6,321 nucleotides of DNA from Alphaproteobacteria bacterium (GCA_030639165.1 DAOWDF010000177.1:1-6321); one strand, 5' to 3'; shown: positions 1 to 6,005, numbered from the stretch's first letter. Translations and numbers: made by a program. Notes: generated by a model not told the origin, from the sequence alone.

Positions 1-111
1 ATGGAAGTGACGTTGATTGCACCAATCGCTATGACTGAAGGTCTTCGTTTCGCTATCCGCGAAGGTGGCCGTACAGTTGGCGCCGGCGTTGTTGGCAAGA
101 TTATTGAATAA
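1..111 (+). CDS. tuf: Elongation factor Tu, C-terminal fragment (cut by left edge)
   Basis: Frame 1 reads 36 codons to TAA at 109-111. The peptide contains TLIAPIAMTEGLRFAIREGG and ends RTVGAGVVGKIIE, the almost invariant end of EF-Tu domain 3 (beta-barrel). EF-Tu is the cytoplasmic GTPase that delivers aminoacyl-tRNA to the ribosome. The G domain, domain 2 and most of domain 3 (roughly 360 residues) lie left of the window, so the ATG at position 1 is an internal methionine and not a start. Codons such as ATC, CGC, GGC and GCC are more frequent here than in the genes that follow, as expected for a very highly expressed gene. A strong terminator about 120 bases downstream fits the end of a tuf transcript. 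Confidence 0.96.
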   Translation: MEVTLIAPIAMTEGLRFAIREGGRTVGAGVVGKIIE

Positions 112-127
112 ATTGCCCCACTTAGTC

Positions 128-191
128 TTTGCACGTTGTTACTCGTTGCTTACGTATTAACATATGCTTCGCTCCTCGTGCCTAGTGCAAA
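128..191. repeat. Imperfect palindrome in the tuf 3' region
   Basis: TTTGCAC at 128-134 is exactly complementary to GTGCAAA at 185-191. The intervening 50 bases are only partly self-complementary, with a weak inner pairing around 153-166. The sequence has the look of a short intergenic repeat with imperfect arms, or of a decayed one. It has no coding sense and no tRNA-like cloverleaf. It could equally be a 3' UTR structure of the tuf mRNA. Whether it recurs in the genome cannot be seen here. Confidence 0.35.
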
Positions 192-233
192 AACGAATTG
201 GAACAATTTATCTTCATGTATTTAATAATATTC

Positions 234-266
234 AAAGCTCCGCTTTTCTTAGCGGGGCTTTTTGTT
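234..266 (+). terminator. Rho-independent terminator of tuf
   Basis: The stem AAAGCTCCGC (234-243) pairs with GCGGGGCTTT (252-261) over 10 base pairs, with one G-T wobble (T239-G256). The loop is the 8 bases 244-251, and a T-rich tail (TTTTTGTT, 259-266) follows. This is a classic intrinsic terminator. It separates tuf from the downstream exported-protein gene and the gcv cluster. Confidence 0.88.
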
Positions 267-273
267 GTATAAT
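245..273 (+). promoter_or_regulatory. Candidate promoter of the exported-protein gene
   Basis: A perfect -10 hexamer TATAAT lies at 268-273, directly after the tuf terminator tail. Seventeen bases upstream, TTTCTT (245-250) is a poor -35. Transcription would begin near 280, giving a leader of about 20 bases before the ATG at 302. The -10 box covers the alternative upstream ATG at 272, which argues against that start. The call rests on the -10 alone. Confidence 0.4.
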
Positions 274-301
274 GAGGCTATATATTAAGGGGGTAATTAT
301 T

Positions 302-1054
302 ATGCGATTGGTTTTTGTTTTATGTGCTTTGTTTGTTGTGAGTTCCTCACCTGTTTTGGCTGCTTCGGCAAAGAGTGATTCAGAAGCAAAAATATCTTCT
401 ATGCACTATGAGGCTTGGCAAAAGTCCGTTGATGAATATGGGAGACAATATAATGCCCTATTGAAGAGAATGGTTTCAGGCGCGGAGTCGGATCGCTTGG
501 ATGAAAAAGTGCCTATGTTGCGATCATATTATTCGAAAACCATGCATTATAATCCGTTTTCGAAGCATATTCTTGATAAGCTTACTGAACATGCGTGGGT
601 GATTAGTGAGTCTAGAGATGCTAAGGCTGTTAATGATGCTGTGGTGGCTTATCATGAGCTGCTTAATAAGCACCTTGTTAATTTCGGTGTGTTGTCATTT
701 GCATTAACTATGAGCAATATTGATGTGCGTTATGGTGATGAGATTTTTTACCGTAATGTAATGAACTCATTAATAAAAAGCTTTGCTAAGAGTAGGCGTG
801 GCGGTACTCCAGAAAGAGCGTATCACATTGTGAGTTATGGCGAGGAGAACCATATCCTTGAAGGAATTGGCGGGCGTATTACTGCAAGTGAAGTTTATGT
901 AGTAGGAAGAAAATATTACAATGTCCATGATATCATGTCCGAGGATGGCGAGTATAAGCAGGTCTTCATGGATGTAAGCGATCCAATAAAGAATATGCTA
1001 TATAAGAAAAGGGCAGCAAAAATACGTGGTGTTCAGGATATTTCTGGGCGTTAA
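302..1054 (+). CDS. Exported protein of unknown function, DUF4919-like
   Basis: This 250-residue protein starts at ATG 302. The start is chosen because AAGGGGG (287-293) lies 8 bases upstream and because the protein then opens with a textbook signal peptide: Arg2, a hydrophobic core at residues 3-13, and likely cleavage after VLA (residue 20) or ASA (23). An in-frame ATG at 164 would run translation through the tuf terminator and is rejected. No lipobox or later membrane segment is visible, so a soluble periplasmic or secreted protein is expected. The mature part is mixed helical. Residues 73-85 (LRSYYSKTMHYNP) and the C-terminal block GTPERAYHIVSYGEENHIL (168-186) with VFMDVSDP (221-228) resemble, from memory, DUF4919 proteins, which have no established function. 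No catalytic motif is recognised. It appears to be a single gene, with no clear terminator before gcvT, so read-through into the gcv cluster is possible. The reading frame is secure; the family is uncertain. Confidence 0.8.
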   Translation: MRLVFVLCALFVVSSSPVLAASAKSDSEAKISSMHYEAWQKSVDEYGRQYNALLKRMVSGAESDRLDEKVPMLRSYYSKTMHYNPFSKHILDKLTEHAWVISESRDAKAVNDAVVAYHELLNKHLVNFGVLSFALTMSNIDVRYGDEIFYRNVMNSLIKSFAKSRRGGTPERAYHIVSYGEENHILEGIGGRITASEVYVVGRKYYNVHDIMSEDGEYKQVFMDVSDPIKNMLYKKRAAKIRGVQDISGR

Positions 1055-1117
1055 CCTTATCATTTCACTCTTTATTTCCAGTTATCTAGATTATATTTCA
1101 AATAATTGCATTTTTGG

Positions 1118-1148
1118 GCTTTAAAAGCATGGCATAATTTTGCTATGC
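1118..1148. promoter_or_regulatory. Two adjoining dyads upstream of gcvT, possible operator
   Basis: In the 129-base gap before gcvT, GCTTTAAAAGC (1118-1128) is a perfect 11-base palindrome around a central A. It overlaps by two bases a second dyad, GCATGGCA (1127-1134) with TGCTATGC (1141-1148), which pairs over 8 bases with one G-T wobble and a 6-base loop. No T-run follows, so neither is a convincing terminator. CATAAT at 1133-1138 could serve as a -10 box but has no good -35. A regulator binding site or promoter for the gcv operon is plausible. The rest of 1055-1183 is AT-rich, without a glycine riboswitch core. Confidence 0.3.
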
Positions 1149-1183
1149 ATTGTCTATTCTAAATTACAAAAGCAGGAGATGTG

Positions 1184-2263
1184 ATGTCACGCAAGACTTC
1201 TTTACATAGTGCCCATATTGCACATGGAGCAAAAATGGGTGAATTTGCTGGTTATGATATGCCGCTTTACTATGCGCTGGGCGTTAAGAAGGAGCATGAG
1301 TGGGTTCGCGAAAATGTCGGGCTGTTTGATGTTTCACATATGGGGCAGGTTAGCATTAAAGGTAAGGGAACTCAGGAGTTTTTGGAAAGAATTACTCCAT
1401 CATCTTTTGAGAAGCTGGGTATAAACCGCACTAAGTACACGGTTTTGACCAATGAAAATGGGGGTATTATCGACGACCTTATGGTGACTAAAACTGCGCA
1501 GGATGAGTTTCATCTGGTTATTAATGCAGGCTGTAAGGATAAAGATATTGAGTGGATTAAATCAAATTTGCCCGATGATTTGGAATTTACCTATTTCGAT
1601 GATTGGTCGCTTATCGCATTGCAGGGAACTCAAGCTGAGCAGGTCATGAAGGATGTGCTGGATATTGATCTTTCTGATTTGCCTTATATGGGCTTATGGC
1701 TTGCGGATGATCATAAGATGTTTGTTAGCCGTCTGGGCTATACTGGTGAGGATGGTTTTGAGATTAGTATTCCTGATGATAAAGCCGAAGAGGTCTGGAA
1801 TAAGTTGCTCGCCAATGACTTGGTTGAGCCGATTGGTTTGGCTGCGCGCGATTCTTTGCGTTTGGAAATGGGCTATTGTCTATATGGTCATGATATTGAT
1901 AGTAACACTACTCCTCTTGAAGCTGATCTTTCTTGGGTAATGGGCAAGAATAATCAGGGCTATATCGGCGCAGAAAAAGTGTCGCAGCCTGAGAGAAAGC
2001 GCGTGGGTATAAAACTTACTGGCAAAGGTATCGCTCGTGAGGGCGCGGAGATACGTAATGAGGCTGATGAGAAGATAGGGGAGCTTAGCAGTGGCGGCTT
2101 TTCTCCTACGCTTGATATGGCTATAGGGCAGGGTTATGTACCGTCTGAGTATGAGGCTGCTGGCCAGAAGGTTCTTATAAATGTACGAGGACGTAATATT
2201 GAGGCTGAGGTGGCTAAAATGCCATTTATGAAGGCTAAAACTAAGTCTATGAAAAGTAAGTAG
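1184..2263 (+). CDS. gcvT: Aminomethyltransferase (glycine cleavage system T protein)
   Basis: GcvT takes the aminomethyl group from lipoylated GcvH, releases ammonia and forms 5,10-methylene-tetrahydrofolate in the cytoplasm. The 359-residue product is close to the usual length of about 360-375. Family signatures appear in order: GLFDVSHMGQ (46-55), GGIIDDLMV (93-101) with the conserved catalytic Asp of this motif, SRLGYTGEDGFEI (182-194), ARDSLRLEMGYCLYGHDID (221-239), TPLEADLSWVMG (243-254) and the C-terminal barrel motif SSGGFSPTLDMAIGQGYV (302-319). It ends in a Lys-rich tail. GTG 1181 and ATG 1184 are adjacent in-frame starts; AGGAG at 1174-1178 lies 5 bases from the ATG but only 2 from the GTG, so ATG 1184 is preferred. 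It is the first gene of a gcvT-H-PA-PB operon, 83 bases ahead of gcvH. Nothing appears truncated. Confidence 0.96.
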   Translation: MSRKTSLHSAHIAHGAKMGEFAGYDMPLYYALGVKKEHEWVRENVGLFDVSHMGQVSIKGKGTQEFLERITPSSFEKLGINRTKYTVLTNENGGIIDDLMVTKTAQDEFHLVINAGCKDKDIEWIKSNLPDDLEFTYFDDWSLIALQGTQAEQVMKDVLDIDLSDLPYMGLWLADDHKMFVSRLGYTGEDGFEISIPDDKAEEVWNKLLANDLVEPIGLAARDSLRLEMGYCLYGHDIDSNTTPLEADLSWVMGKNNQGYIGAEKVSQPERKRVGIKLTGKGIAREGAEIRNEADEKIGELSSGGFSPTLDMAIGQGYVPSEYEAAGQKVLINVRGRNIEAEVAKMPFMKAKTKSMKSK

Positions 2264-2290
2264 AAACAATATTTATCATCCTCTTGATTT

Positions 2291-2346
2291 TGCGTGGGTA
2301 TGACGGTAAAAAATTTAAATAAAATAAAAAATAAGGAAAAAGAAAA
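2291..2346 (+). promoter_or_regulatory. gcvT-gcvH spacer with A-rich leader of gcvH
   Basis: The 40 bases 2307-2346 contain no C and only three G, two of them in the ribosome binding site AAGGA (2333-2337), which is 9 bases before the gcvH ATG. Such an unstructured A-rich leader generally favours initiation, which would suit a carrier protein needed in excess over its enzymes (inference). Just upstream, TGCGTGGGTATGACGG (2291-2306) looks like one end of a dispersed GTCAT-type palindrome whose partner arm is missing. Confidence 0.35.
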
Positions 2347-2724
2347 ATGGCTGAATTTAGATATACAAAAGACCATGAAGCTATATATGTTGACGGCGGA
2401 GTTGCTGCTGTTGGGATTACTGCGCATGCGCAAGATGCGTTGGGTGATCTGGTTTTTATCGAATTGCCAGAAGTAGGTAAAACTGTTGCCAAGGGCGATG
2501 AGATTGCAGTTGTTGAATCTGTTAAGACGGCAGCAGAGGTTTATGCTCCTATAGCAGGGGAAATCATTGAAGCAAACGATGCTGTCGTAGATGATCTTGC
2601 GCTTATATCTAATCCTGTAAATGACAATGGCTGGCTTGTTAAGCTGAAAATAGCCGATGAATCTGCTTTATCTGATCTTATGGATGAAGCGGCTTATGAC
2701 GCATATTTGAAAGAGATAGACTAG
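2347..2724 (+). CDS. gcvH: Glycine cleavage system H protein (lipoyl carrier)
   Basis: GcvH is the small shuttle protein whose lipoyl arm carries the aminomethyl group from the P protein to the T protein and is then reoxidised by the L protein. The 125 residues match the usual length. The lipoyl-domain hairpin VVESVKTAAEVYAPIAGE (55-72) is present, with Lys60 as the lipoylation site and the conserved Glu57-Ser58 before it. Other family features are the opening FRYTKDHEAIYV (4-15), GITAHAQDALGDLVFIELP (23-41) and the C-terminal NDNGWLVKLK (92-101). AAGGA at 2333-2337 supports the ATG at 2347. It lies between gcvT and gcvPA, and 100 bases that include a hairpin repeat separate it from gcvPA. 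Lipoate ligase or synthase genes needed to activate it are not in the window. The product is a soluble cytoplasmic protein. Confidence 0.97.
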   Translation: MAEFRYTKDHEAIYVDGGVAAVGITAHAQDALGDLVFIELPEVGKTVAKGDEIAVVESVKTAAEVYAPIAGEIIEANDAVVDDLALISNPVNDNGWLVKLKIADESALSDLMDEAAYDAYLKEID

Positions 2725-2736
2725 CTTATTATTTGT

Positions 2737-2795
2737 TGTCATTCCGAACGTATGTGAGGAATCTTAGATCTCTCCGCGATGCGTTCGAGATGACA
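2737..2795. repeat. Dispersed palindromic repeat between gcvH and gcvPA
   Basis: TGTCAT (2737-2742) is complementary to ATGACA (2790-2795). Inside it, CGAACGTAT (2745-2753) pairs with ATGCGTTCG (2779-2787) over 9 positions including one G-T wobble. The centre holds the palindrome AGATCT (2766-2771). Together this gives a long imperfect hairpin of about 59 bases. The ends and the ATTCCGAACG...GAGGAATCT pattern resemble a well-known type of small intergenic repeat that begins GTCATTCC and is found in many bacterial genomes. It encodes nothing and no T-run follows. In the mRNA it would form a stable stem between gcvH and gcvPA, which could stabilise the upstream message or trim expression of the downstream genes. 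Confidence 0.7.
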
Positions 2796-2824
2796 TTTAT
2801 TGGAGTTATATAGGAAAAAATGTA

Positions 2825-4108
2825 ATGAGATATTTACCGCAAACACAAAATGCTCGTAAGGATATGTTGGATGCTGTCGGGGCTAGCTCCATTGAAGACC
2901 TTTACGTTGATATTCCAAAAGAAGCAATGGTTGATGGCTTGGTGGATTTGCCCAATCATAAGGGTGAGATAGAGGTGGAACGCGCGATGTCTGCTTTAGC
3001 GCGCAAGAATGTAGCGGCTCCAGATAGTCCATTTTTCCTTGGCGCGGGTACTTACTTTCACCATGTGCCTGCAAGCGTTGATCATATTATTCAGCGTAGT
3101 GAATTCCTAACTGCATATACACCGTATCAGCCAGAAATAGCGCAAGGTACTTTGCAGGCTCTATTTGAGTTTCAAACATTTATAGCTCAACTTACTGGGC
3201 AGGATGTTGCGAATGCGTCACTTTATGATGGCTCTACGGCTACGACTGAGGCTGCGCTTATGGCTATGCGTATAACCAAGCGCAAGAAAGTTGTGATCGG
3301 AACGGAGTTACATCCGCATTACCGCGAGGTGCTCGGAAGTTATATGGGCAATATAGAGGATAGCAAGATTACAGATGGGCTAGAGTCCATAGACGAGCAA
3401 ACGGCTTGCGTTATTGTGCAATCTCCAGACTTCTTTGGTAACCCCCATAAATATGATGCGTGGCGTAAAAAGTGTGATGAAAGCGGGGCGTTGCTAGTTG
3501 TTGTAGTTAATGAGATTGTATCATTGGGTATGCTGGACTCGCCATCTTGTGCGGATATAGTTTGTGGTGAGGCGCAGTCTATTGGTATGCCGATGAGTTA
3601 TGGTGGGCCGCATCTTGGTTTCTTTGCTTGCCGTCAAAAATACCTGCGACAAATGCCAGGGCGTTTATGCGGCATGACTGAGGATGCAGATGGCAGGCGC
3701 GGTTTTGTACTTACTCTTTCCACGCGAGAGCAACATATTAGGCGCGAGAAGGCCACATCAAATATCTGTACCAATCAGGGGCTTTGCGCTCTGGCCTTTA
3801 CAATTCACATGAGCTTGCTTGGTGAAGATGGTTTTAAGAAGCTTGCACGCACTAATCATGAAGCTGCTTGTTATTTGGCCGATGCACTTGACGGTGTTGA
3901 TGGAGTGAGTGTGATTAATGAGCATTTCTTTAATGAGTTTGTTGTTGAGCTTCCTAAGGATGCTTCTGTAGTTGTTGAAGACTTGGCGACCTGCAATATT
4001 ATTGGTGGTTACGCGCTTGACGGTAATCGGTTACTTGTGAGTGCGACGGAAATGACGACCGATGATGATGTCGCGGAATTAGTTCATATATTGGCGGAGA
4101 TATTGTAA
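2825..4108 (+). CDS. gcvPA: Glycine dehydrogenase (decarboxylating) subunit 1, P protein alpha
   Basis: This is the N-terminal half of the P protein as a separate subunit. With GcvPB it forms the PLP enzyme that decarboxylates glycine and loads the aminomethyl group onto lipoyl-GcvH. The 427 residues are close to the usual size of about 440-450. Signatures: start MRYLPQT, FLGAGTYFHHVPASVDHII (71-89), the FLTAYTPYQPEIAQGTLQAL block (94-113), ANASLYDGSTATTEAA (129-144), SYGGPHLGFFA (258-268), and REQHIRREKATSNICTNQ (301-318). It lacks the PLP lysine, as expected for this subunit. AGGA at 2812-2815 lies 9 bases from ATG 2825. A second ATG at 2820 is followed at once by TAA and cannot code. The stop overlaps the gcvPB start by one base (TAATG), so the two subunits are probably translationally coupled in equal amounts. 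It has no clear truncation. Confidence 0.97.
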   Translation: MRYLPQTQNARKDMLDAVGASSIEDLYVDIPKEAMVDGLVDLPNHKGEIEVERAMSALARKNVAAPDSPFFLGAGTYFHHVPASVDHIIQRSEFLTAYTPYQPEIAQGTLQALFEFQTFIAQLTGQDVANASLYDGSTATTEAALMAMRITKRKKVVIGTELHPHYREVLGSYMGNIEDSKITDGLESIDEQTACVIVQSPDFFGNPHKYDAWRKKCDESGALLVVVVNEIVSLGMLDSPSCADIVCGEAQSIGMPMSYGGPHLGFFACRQKYLRQMPGRLCGMTEDADGRRGFVLTLSTREQHIRREKATSNICTNQGLCALAFTIHMSLLGEDGFKKLARTNHEAACYLADALDGVDGVSVINEHFFNEFVVELPKDASVVVEDLATCNIIGGYALDGNRLLVSATEMTTDDDVAELVHILAEIL

Positions 4109-5619
4109 TGAGTTTAGATAAAGTTGATTATTCACAGGATCGCGGGCTTAACTATGAAGAGAACCTGCTTTGGGAAAAGGAGCATAGTGAGCATTCAGGC
4201 GTTGATTTTCCTGATTTGAAGGATACCCCAACTCGCACTGGTATGGATATGCGTGATGACATAGGGCTGCCGCAATTATCAGAGCCACAAGTGGTGCGCC
4301 ACTTTGTGCGTATGAGCACTTGGAATTACTCGATTGATCATGGTTTTTTCCCGCTTGGTTCTTGCACTATGAAGCATAATCCGCGCCTTAATGAGAAGGT
4401 AGCGCGGATGAAGGGCTTTGCCCATATCCATCCGATGCAACCAGCTAGTACGGCTCAAGGTGCATTAGAGCTTATGCATGAGCTGCAAAACTGGCTTGCT
4501 GAGCTTACAGGTTTGCCAGGTGTATGTCTTGCTCCTGCTGCTGGCGCTCACGGAGAGCTTGCTGGTATGATGACGATTAAGCGTGCGCATGAGCAACAGG
4601 GCAATGCGCATAAGAAGATTATCTTAGCGCCTGATTCCTCTCATGGAACAAATCCAGCTACTGCTGTTATGTGTGGCTTTGAAGTGCGCTCTATCCCTAC
4701 TGCTGAGACAGGTCGTTTGAGCGTAGAGGCTTTTAAGGAGGCGCTTTACCGCACTGATGAAAAAGGAGCAGATATAGCGGGTATGATGGTTACAAACCCT
4801 AATACTTGCGGGCTTTTTGAAACTGATATTCTAGAGATTTCGGAATTATTACACGCGGTTGGCGGTTATTTCTATTGCGATGGAGCGAATTTCAATGCGA
4901 TTGTTGGTAAAGCTCGTCCGGCTGATTTTGGCGCGGATGTAATGCATATCAACTTGCATAAGACTTTCTCAACTCCTCATGGAGGAGGAGGGCCGGGGTC
5001 TGGCCCGATTTGTTGTACTGAGGAATTGGCACAATATATGCCTGTGCCGACAGTGATTAAGGGTGACGATGGGCTATATACGTTAGAAAACGAAACGGAT
5101 CGACCTGAAACGCTAGGTAAGCTTAAAGCATTCCAAGGGCAGTTCGGCATGTTTGTGCGCGCACTTTCCTATATGATGTCACATGGCGCAGATGGTTTGC
5201 GTCAGGTATCTGAGGATGCGGTGCTTAATGCGAATTATATTTTGAGCCAGCTATCTGATGATTTCCACGCTCCATATGGTGGGCAGCCATGTATGCATGA
5301 ATGTTTGCTGACTGATAAGAAGCAAAAAGAGCACGGAGTTTCAACGCTCGATATGGCTAAAGCTTTGGTTGAGTATGGTTATCACCCGATGACGGTGTAT
5401 TTCCCGCTTGTGCTGGCTGGAACTATGCTGATTGAGCCAACGGAAACCGAGAGTAAGGACGCGATTGATCGCTTTATTGCGACTATGAAGGGTATAGCTA
5501 ACGATGTGCGCGAAGGTGATACCGAGAAGTTCCATAGTTATCCCATATCAACGCCGCGTAAGCGTCTTGATGAAGTTAAAGCTGCGCGTAACCCTATTTT
5601 ACGGTGGAAAAAAGACTAA
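4108..5619 (+). CDS. gcvPB: Glycine dehydrogenase (decarboxylating) subunit 2, P protein beta
   Basis: This is the catalytic PLP-binding half of the split P protein, 503 residues long and within the normal range for GcvPB. The cofactor lysine is Lys285 in INLHKTFSTPHGGGGPGSGP (281-300). Other conserved blocks are FPLGSCTMKHNPRLNE (81-96), APAAGAHGELAGMM (142-155), PDSSHGTNPATA (175-186), MVTNPNTCGLFE (227-238), YCDGANFNAIVGKARP (256-271) and, near the end, GYHPMTVYFPLVLAGTMLIE. The ATG shares its A with the gcvPA stop, and GGAG at 4096-4099, inside gcvPA, lies 8 bases upstream. This fixes the start and indicates coupling. It is the last gene of the gcv operon. A weak AT-rich inverted repeat overlaps its stop codon, and secE follows after 143 bases. 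The gene looks intact. Confidence 0.97.
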   Translation: MSLDKVDYSQDRGLNYEENLLWEKEHSEHSGVDFPDLKDTPTRTGMDMRDDIGLPQLSEPQVVRHFVRMSTWNYSIDHGFFPLGSCTMKHNPRLNEKVARMKGFAHIHPMQPASTAQGALELMHELQNWLAELTGLPGVCLAPAAGAHGELAGMMTIKRAHEQQGNAHKKIILAPDSSHGTNPATAVMCGFEVRSIPTAETGRLSVEAFKEALYRTDEKGADIAGMMVTNPNTCGLFETDILEISELLHAVGGYFYCDGANFNAIVGKARPADFGADVMHINLHKTFSTPHGGGGPGSGPICCTEELAQYMPVPTVIKGDDGLYTLENETDRPETLGKLKAFQGQFGMFVRALSYMMSHGADGLRQVSEDAVLNANYILSQLSDDFHAPYGGQPCMHECLLTDKKQKEHGVSTLDMAKALVEYGYHPMTVYFPLVLAGTMLIEPTETESKDAIDRFIATMKGIANDVREGDTEKFHSYPISTPRKRLDEVKAARNPILRWKKD

Positions 5620-5647
5620 ATAGAATTTTCCTCTGGCTATTCTATTT
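5618..5647 (+). terminator. AT-rich inverted repeat at the end of gcvPB, possible weak terminator
   Basis: AAATAGAA (5618-5625) and TTCTATTT (5640-5647) pair perfectly over 8 base pairs around a 14-base loop. The 5' arm begins inside the gcvPB stop codon. The stem contains only one G-C pair and the downstream tail is mixed (GTTATGGTG), so this is at best a weak or partial terminator. No better terminator is visible before secE, so some read-through from the gcv operon into secE-nusG is likely. Confidence 0.35.
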
Positions 5648-5665
5648 GTTATGGTGTAATTATTA

Positions 5666-5713
5666 TTTAAATCCCATAAATACTGGCTATATAATAATGT
5701 GACAAGAGGTCAC
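5666..5713 (+). promoter_or_regulatory. Candidate secE-nusG promoter with dyad at the start site
   Basis: A perfect -10 box TATAAT lies at 5690-5695. An AT-rich stretch 17-18 bases upstream (TTTAAAT, 5666-5672) gives only a weak -35. Transcription would begin near 5702. Exactly there is the dyad GTGAC-AAGAG-GTCAC (5699-5713), five perfect pairs around a 5-base spacer. Because it straddles the predicted start site, it fits a repressor-type operator better than a complete leader hairpin, though either is possible. A dedicated promoter makes sense for genes that have been separated from tuf. About 50 bases of leader remain before secE, with AGAGGG at 5750-5755 as the ribosome binding site. Confidence 0.45.
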
Positions 5714-5762
5714 GCCGCTGGTAATGTTTGAAGCGTTTAAAATTAGGTAAGAGGGCAAAATA

Positions 5763-5969
5763 ATGAAAGTTGGAGCAAAAAAAGGACCTGTGGAATTTGT
5801 TCGTCAGGTTAAGAGCGAGACTAAGAAGGTTACTTGGCCAACGCGACAGGAAACAACAGTAAGTATGATTGCTGTTTTCATTATGGTGTTTATATCATCC
5901 ATATTCTTATATTTTGCCGATCAGATTATTGCGTATCTGATTCAAATGATTATGGGTCTTGGACTGTAG
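5763..5969 (+). CDS. secE: Preprotein translocase subunit SecE
   Basis: SecE is the small inner-membrane subunit that clamps SecY in the general protein-export channel. This is the short single-span form of 68 residues. The cytoplasmic amphipathic region FVRQVKSETKKVTWPTRQET (12-31) contains the family signature KVTWPTRQE (22-30). One hydrophobic segment follows, roughly residues 33-62, and is the transmembrane helix. The ATG at 5763 is preceded by GAGGG at 5751-5755, 7 bases away. Thirty-six bases separate the stop from nusG, so the two are co-transcribed as in most bacteria. The secE-nusG order is the usual one, but the usual left neighbours (tuf and tRNA-Trp) are displaced or missing here. 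Identification is firm despite the small size because of the TWP motif and the nusG neighbour. Confidence 0.95.
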   Translation: MKVGAKKGPVEFVRQVKSETKKVTWPTRQETTVSMIAVFIMVFISSIFLYFADQIIAYLIQMIMGLGL

Positions 5970-6005
5970 AGAATTATAAAGATTTAAAAGAAGGATTATT
6001 TAGGT

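Noticed and set aside
164..301. N-terminal extension of the exported protein from ATG 164
   Set aside because: It would translate through the tuf terminator hairpin and the TATAAT box, has no good ribosome binding site, and would bury the clear signal peptide that starts at 302.
1127..1160. Intrinsic terminator between the exported-protein gene and gcvT
   Set aside because: The dyad at 1127-1148 is followed by ATTGTCTATTCT, not a T-run, and its stem is only moderately stable.
1055..1183. Glycine riboswitch upstream of gcvT
   Set aside because: No conserved aptamer core or tandem structure is visible, and the gap is too short for a tandem aptamer plus expression platform.
1880..2492. Open frames on the minus strand across gcvT and gcvH
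   Set aside because: They lie opposite well-conserved gcvT and gcvH coding sequence, have no ribosome binding sites or recognisable motifs, and are low-complexity or hydrophobic antisense shadows.
2737..2795. Intrinsic terminator or small ORF between gcvH and gcvPA
   Set aside because: The hairpin is long and interrupted, with no T-run after it. No reading frame in the gap has a start with a ribosome binding site.
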